From NCBI GenBank assembly GCA_905215155.1, contig CAJMPJ010000038.1:1-35983 (forward strand): a stretch of 35,983 nucleotides of DNA, written 5' to 3'. The notes beneath the pieces were generated by a model. That model did no database searches and was not told where the DNA came from. It saw only the letters and a program-made list of their open reading frames with translations. Origin of the DNA: an uncultured bacterium (GTDB taxonomy: Bacteria > Bacillota > Clostridia > Lachnospirales > Lachnospiraceae). Of this stretch, positions 34,280 to 35,983 are shown one piece after another. Numbering within the stretch: the stretch's first letter is position 1; the number at the start of each line of letters is the position of its first letter. Made by a program: the position numbers and the translations under genes.

Positions 34280-35248
34280 GTGTTCGATTTTGAAAAACCA
34301 AACATTGAGATTGCTGAGATCTCAGAAGATAAAAAATATGGCAAGTTTGTAGTTGAACCGCTTGAAAGAGGTTATGGCACGACTTTAGGTAATTCCTTAA
34401 GAAGAATCATGCTTTCTTCCCTACCGGGCGCTGCAGTTAGTCAGGTAAAAATCGACGGCGTTTTGCATGAGTTCAGTTCCATCCCAGGCGTTAAAGAAGA
34501 TGTGACTGAGATCATTATGAACATCAAGAGCTTATCTATTAAGAATAATAGCGATACCAACGAAGCAAAAGTTGCTTACATCGAGTTTGAAGGCGAAGGT
34601 GTTGTGACGGCTGCCGATATCCAGGCGGATCCTGATATTGAGATCATGAACCCGGAACAGGTAATCGCTACCCTTAGTGGCGGTACAGACAGCAAGTTCT
34701 ATATGGAACTTACGATTACCAAGGGCCGCGGCTACGTGAGTGCAGACAAGAATAAAAGTGAAGATTTACCAATCGGAGTTATTGCCGTTGATTCCATCTA
34801 TACACCAGTAGAACGCGTCAACATGACGGTACAAAACACACGAGTAGGTCAGGTCACTGATTATGATAAGTTGACATTAGATGTATACACAAATGGTACT
34901 TTGGCGCCAGATGAGGCAGTAAGCCTTGCAGCTAAAGTTCTGAGTGAGCATTTAAACCTGTTCATTGATTTATCTGAGAACGCTAAGACTGCTGAAGTCA
35001 TGGTGGAAAAAGAAGACAATGAAAAGGAGAAAGTACTTGAGATGAACATTGATGAACTGGAGCTTTCTGTCCGTTCATACAATTGTCTTAAGAGAGCTGG
35101 AATCAATACCGTTGAAGAATTGTGCAACCGCACTTCCGAGGATATGATGAAGGTTCGTAATCTTGGCCGTAAGTCATTAGAAGAAGTGTTGGCCAAGTTA
35201 AAAGAGCTGGGCTTACAGCTTAATCCAAGCGACGATACCAACGCATAA
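34280..35248 (+). CDS. rpoA: RNA polymerase alpha subunit
   Basis: Alpha starts assembly of RNA polymerase and contacts activators and upstream promoter DNA. The 322-residue product has the N-terminal dimerisation domain with [20 protein letters not shown], and a C-terminal domain from about 250, with [19 protein letters not shown] and [11 protein letters not shown]. Start is GTG 34280 ([10 protein letters not shown]), eight bases after AAGGAGG (34265-34271); the frame is open upstream to 34232 but this part overlaps the structured gap. A 98-base gap leads to rplQ and contains TGATACAG twice (35259-35266, 35289-35296). Confidence 0.98.
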   Translation: MFDFEKPNIEIAEISEDKKYGKFVVEPLERGYGTTLGNSLRRIMLSSLPGAAVSQVKIDGVLHEFSSIPGVKEDVTEIIMNIKSLSIKNNSDTNEAKVAYIEFEGEGVVTAADIQADPDIEIMNPEQVIATLSGGTDSKFYMELTITKGRGYVSADKNKSEDLPIGVIAVDSIYTPVERVNMTVQNTRVGQVTDYDKLTLDVYTNGTLAPDEAVSLAAKVLSEHLNLFIDLSENAKTAEVMVEKEDNEKEKVLEMNIDELELSVRSYNCLKRAGINTVEELCNRTSEDMMKVRNLGRKSLEEVLAKLKELGLQLNPSDDTNA

Positions 35249-35346
35249 TTGGTCCGTTTGATACAGCTGATTTATGGAAAATAAGCACTGATACAGTAAG
35301 ACCGAAGAAGCATGTATCCGTGTTCCACAAATGGAGGAATATTAAG

Positions 35347-35883
35347 ATGGCAGGATATAGAAAGCTGGGAAGAACTTCCAGTCAAAGAAAAGCATTAATC
35401 AGAAGCCAGGTAACTGCATTATTACACAATGGCAAAATCGTGACAACAGAAGCAAGAGCAAAAGAAATCCGCAAAGTTGCGGAAGGTCTGATCGCTTTAG
35501 CAGTAAAAGAGAAGGATAACTTCGAGACTGTTAAGGTTACAGCAAAAGTTGCACGTAAAGATAAAGAAGGCAAGAGAGTCAAAGAAGTTGTAAACGGCAA
35601 GAAAGTTACCGTATACGATGAAGTTGAGAAAGAGATCAAAAAAGATCTTCCTTCCAGACTCCATGCAAGAAGACAGATGTTAAAAGTTCTTTATGATGTA
35701 ACTGAGGTTCCGACCCAAGCTGCAGGCAGAAAGAAAAATACAAAATCTGTTGATTTACCAAAGCGGCTGTTTGAAGAGATTGCACCAAAGTATGTTTCCC
35801 GCAACGGTGGTTACACACGTATCGTTAAGATCGGCCAGCGTAAGGGTGACGGAGCTATGGCAGTTCTTCTTGAGCTTGTATAA
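35347..35883 (+). CDS. rplQ: 50S ribosomal protein L17, long form
   Basis: L17 lies near the tunnel exit of the 50S subunit. The ends are typical: [49 protein letters not shown] and [20 protein letters not shown]. The product has 178 residues, whereas most bacterial L17 have about 115-130. The extra length is a highly charged insertion at about residues 56-103 and a second smaller one at about 118-138. I start at ATG 35347, nine bases after GGAGG. It ends the cluster, followed by a terminator. Confidence 0.97.
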   Translation: MAGYRKLGRTSSQRKALIRSQVTALLHNGKIVTTEARAKEIRKVAEGLIALAVKEKDNFETVKVTAKVARKDKEGKRVKEVVNGKKVTVYDEVEKEIKKDLPSRLHARRQMLKVLYDVTEVPTQAAGRKKNTKSVDLPKRLFEEIAPKYVSRNGGYTRIVKIGQRKGDGAMAVLLELV

Positions 35884-35893
35884 GTAAAGCAAT

Positions 35894-35934
35894 AAAAACC
35901 CGATGGTGGAGATAATCCCCTATCGGGTTTTTTT
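35894..35934 (+). terminator. Terminator at the end of the ribosomal cluster
   Basis: AAAAACCCGAT (35894-35904) pairs with ATCGGGTTTTT (35922-35932), and the T run extends to 35934. It lies 11 bases after the rplQ stop and is the first convincing terminator since rpsJ. Confidence 0.95.
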
Positions 35935-35947
35935 ACTTTATAGGAAA

Positions 35948-35977
35948 TTGCGCAAATAGTCAAAAATAGTGTATAAT
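35948..35977 (+). promoter_or_regulatory. Promoter for a gene beyond the window
   Basis: TTGCGC (35948-35953) and TATAAT (35972-35977) are 18 bases apart. Its gene is not in the window. Confidence 0.6.
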
Positions 35978-35983
35978 AGTATT

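Noticed and set aside
35259..35296. TGATACAG direct repeat in the rpoA-rplQ gap
   Set aside because: Two 8-base copies 30 bases apart in a 98-base gap may be chance, and no promoter boxes are attached.

Overview
The window is the classic ribosomal-protein supercluster of a low-GC Gram-positive bacterium, read left to right: end of rpoC, str operon (rpsL, rpsG, fusA, tuf), S10 operon (rpsJ to rpsQ), spc operon (rplN to infA) and alpha operon (rpmJ to rplQ). Protein sequences, the four-cysteine S14, the zinc-LID adenylate kinase, the KOW protein between map and infA, the lack of the usual S4 N-terminus, and the strong AGGAGG ribosome sites with many GTG and TTG starts all suggest a clostridial Lachnospiraceae species, probably near Lacrimispora or Lachnoclostridium. 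That placement is an inference from memory of the families, not a search.

Region 1 (1-5670): the rpoC tail and its terminator, then a near-perfect sigma-A promoter driving rpsL-rpsG-fusA, and a separate promoter for tuf, ending in a strong terminator. Region 2 (about 5671-18850): a 13.2-kb accessory block lies between tuf and rpsJ, which are adjacent in many bacteria. It holds an AraC regulator and esterase divergent from an iron-siderophore-type ABC importer (permease, ATPase, lipoprotein), a secreted DUF5722-like protein with a glycosidase-like glutamate pair, a secreted subtilisin-like protease preceded by a 40-codon ORF, an RpiR regulator with a membrane acyltransferase, an RNA methyltransferase-like protein, a small gene with two competing reading frames (one with 17 cysteines), and a secreted choline-binding-repeat protein. 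Most of these units carry their own promoter and terminator.

Region 3 (18851-35934): the S10-spc-alpha genes, all on the plus strand. I see strong promoters only before rpsJ and before rpmJ, and one convincing terminator after rplQ. The genes are mostly tightly packed, but several gaps are long and full of complementary segments: the rpsJ leader, rpsJ-rplC, rplW-rplB, the rpmJ leader, rpsM-rpsK and rpsD-rpoA. The rpsD-rpoA gap can form a sterically reasonable H-type pseudoknot. These are the best candidates for undescribed RNA regulation in the window. No tRNA, rRNA, CRISPR array, insertion sequence or phage gene was seen. The last bases hold a promoter for a gene outside the window.
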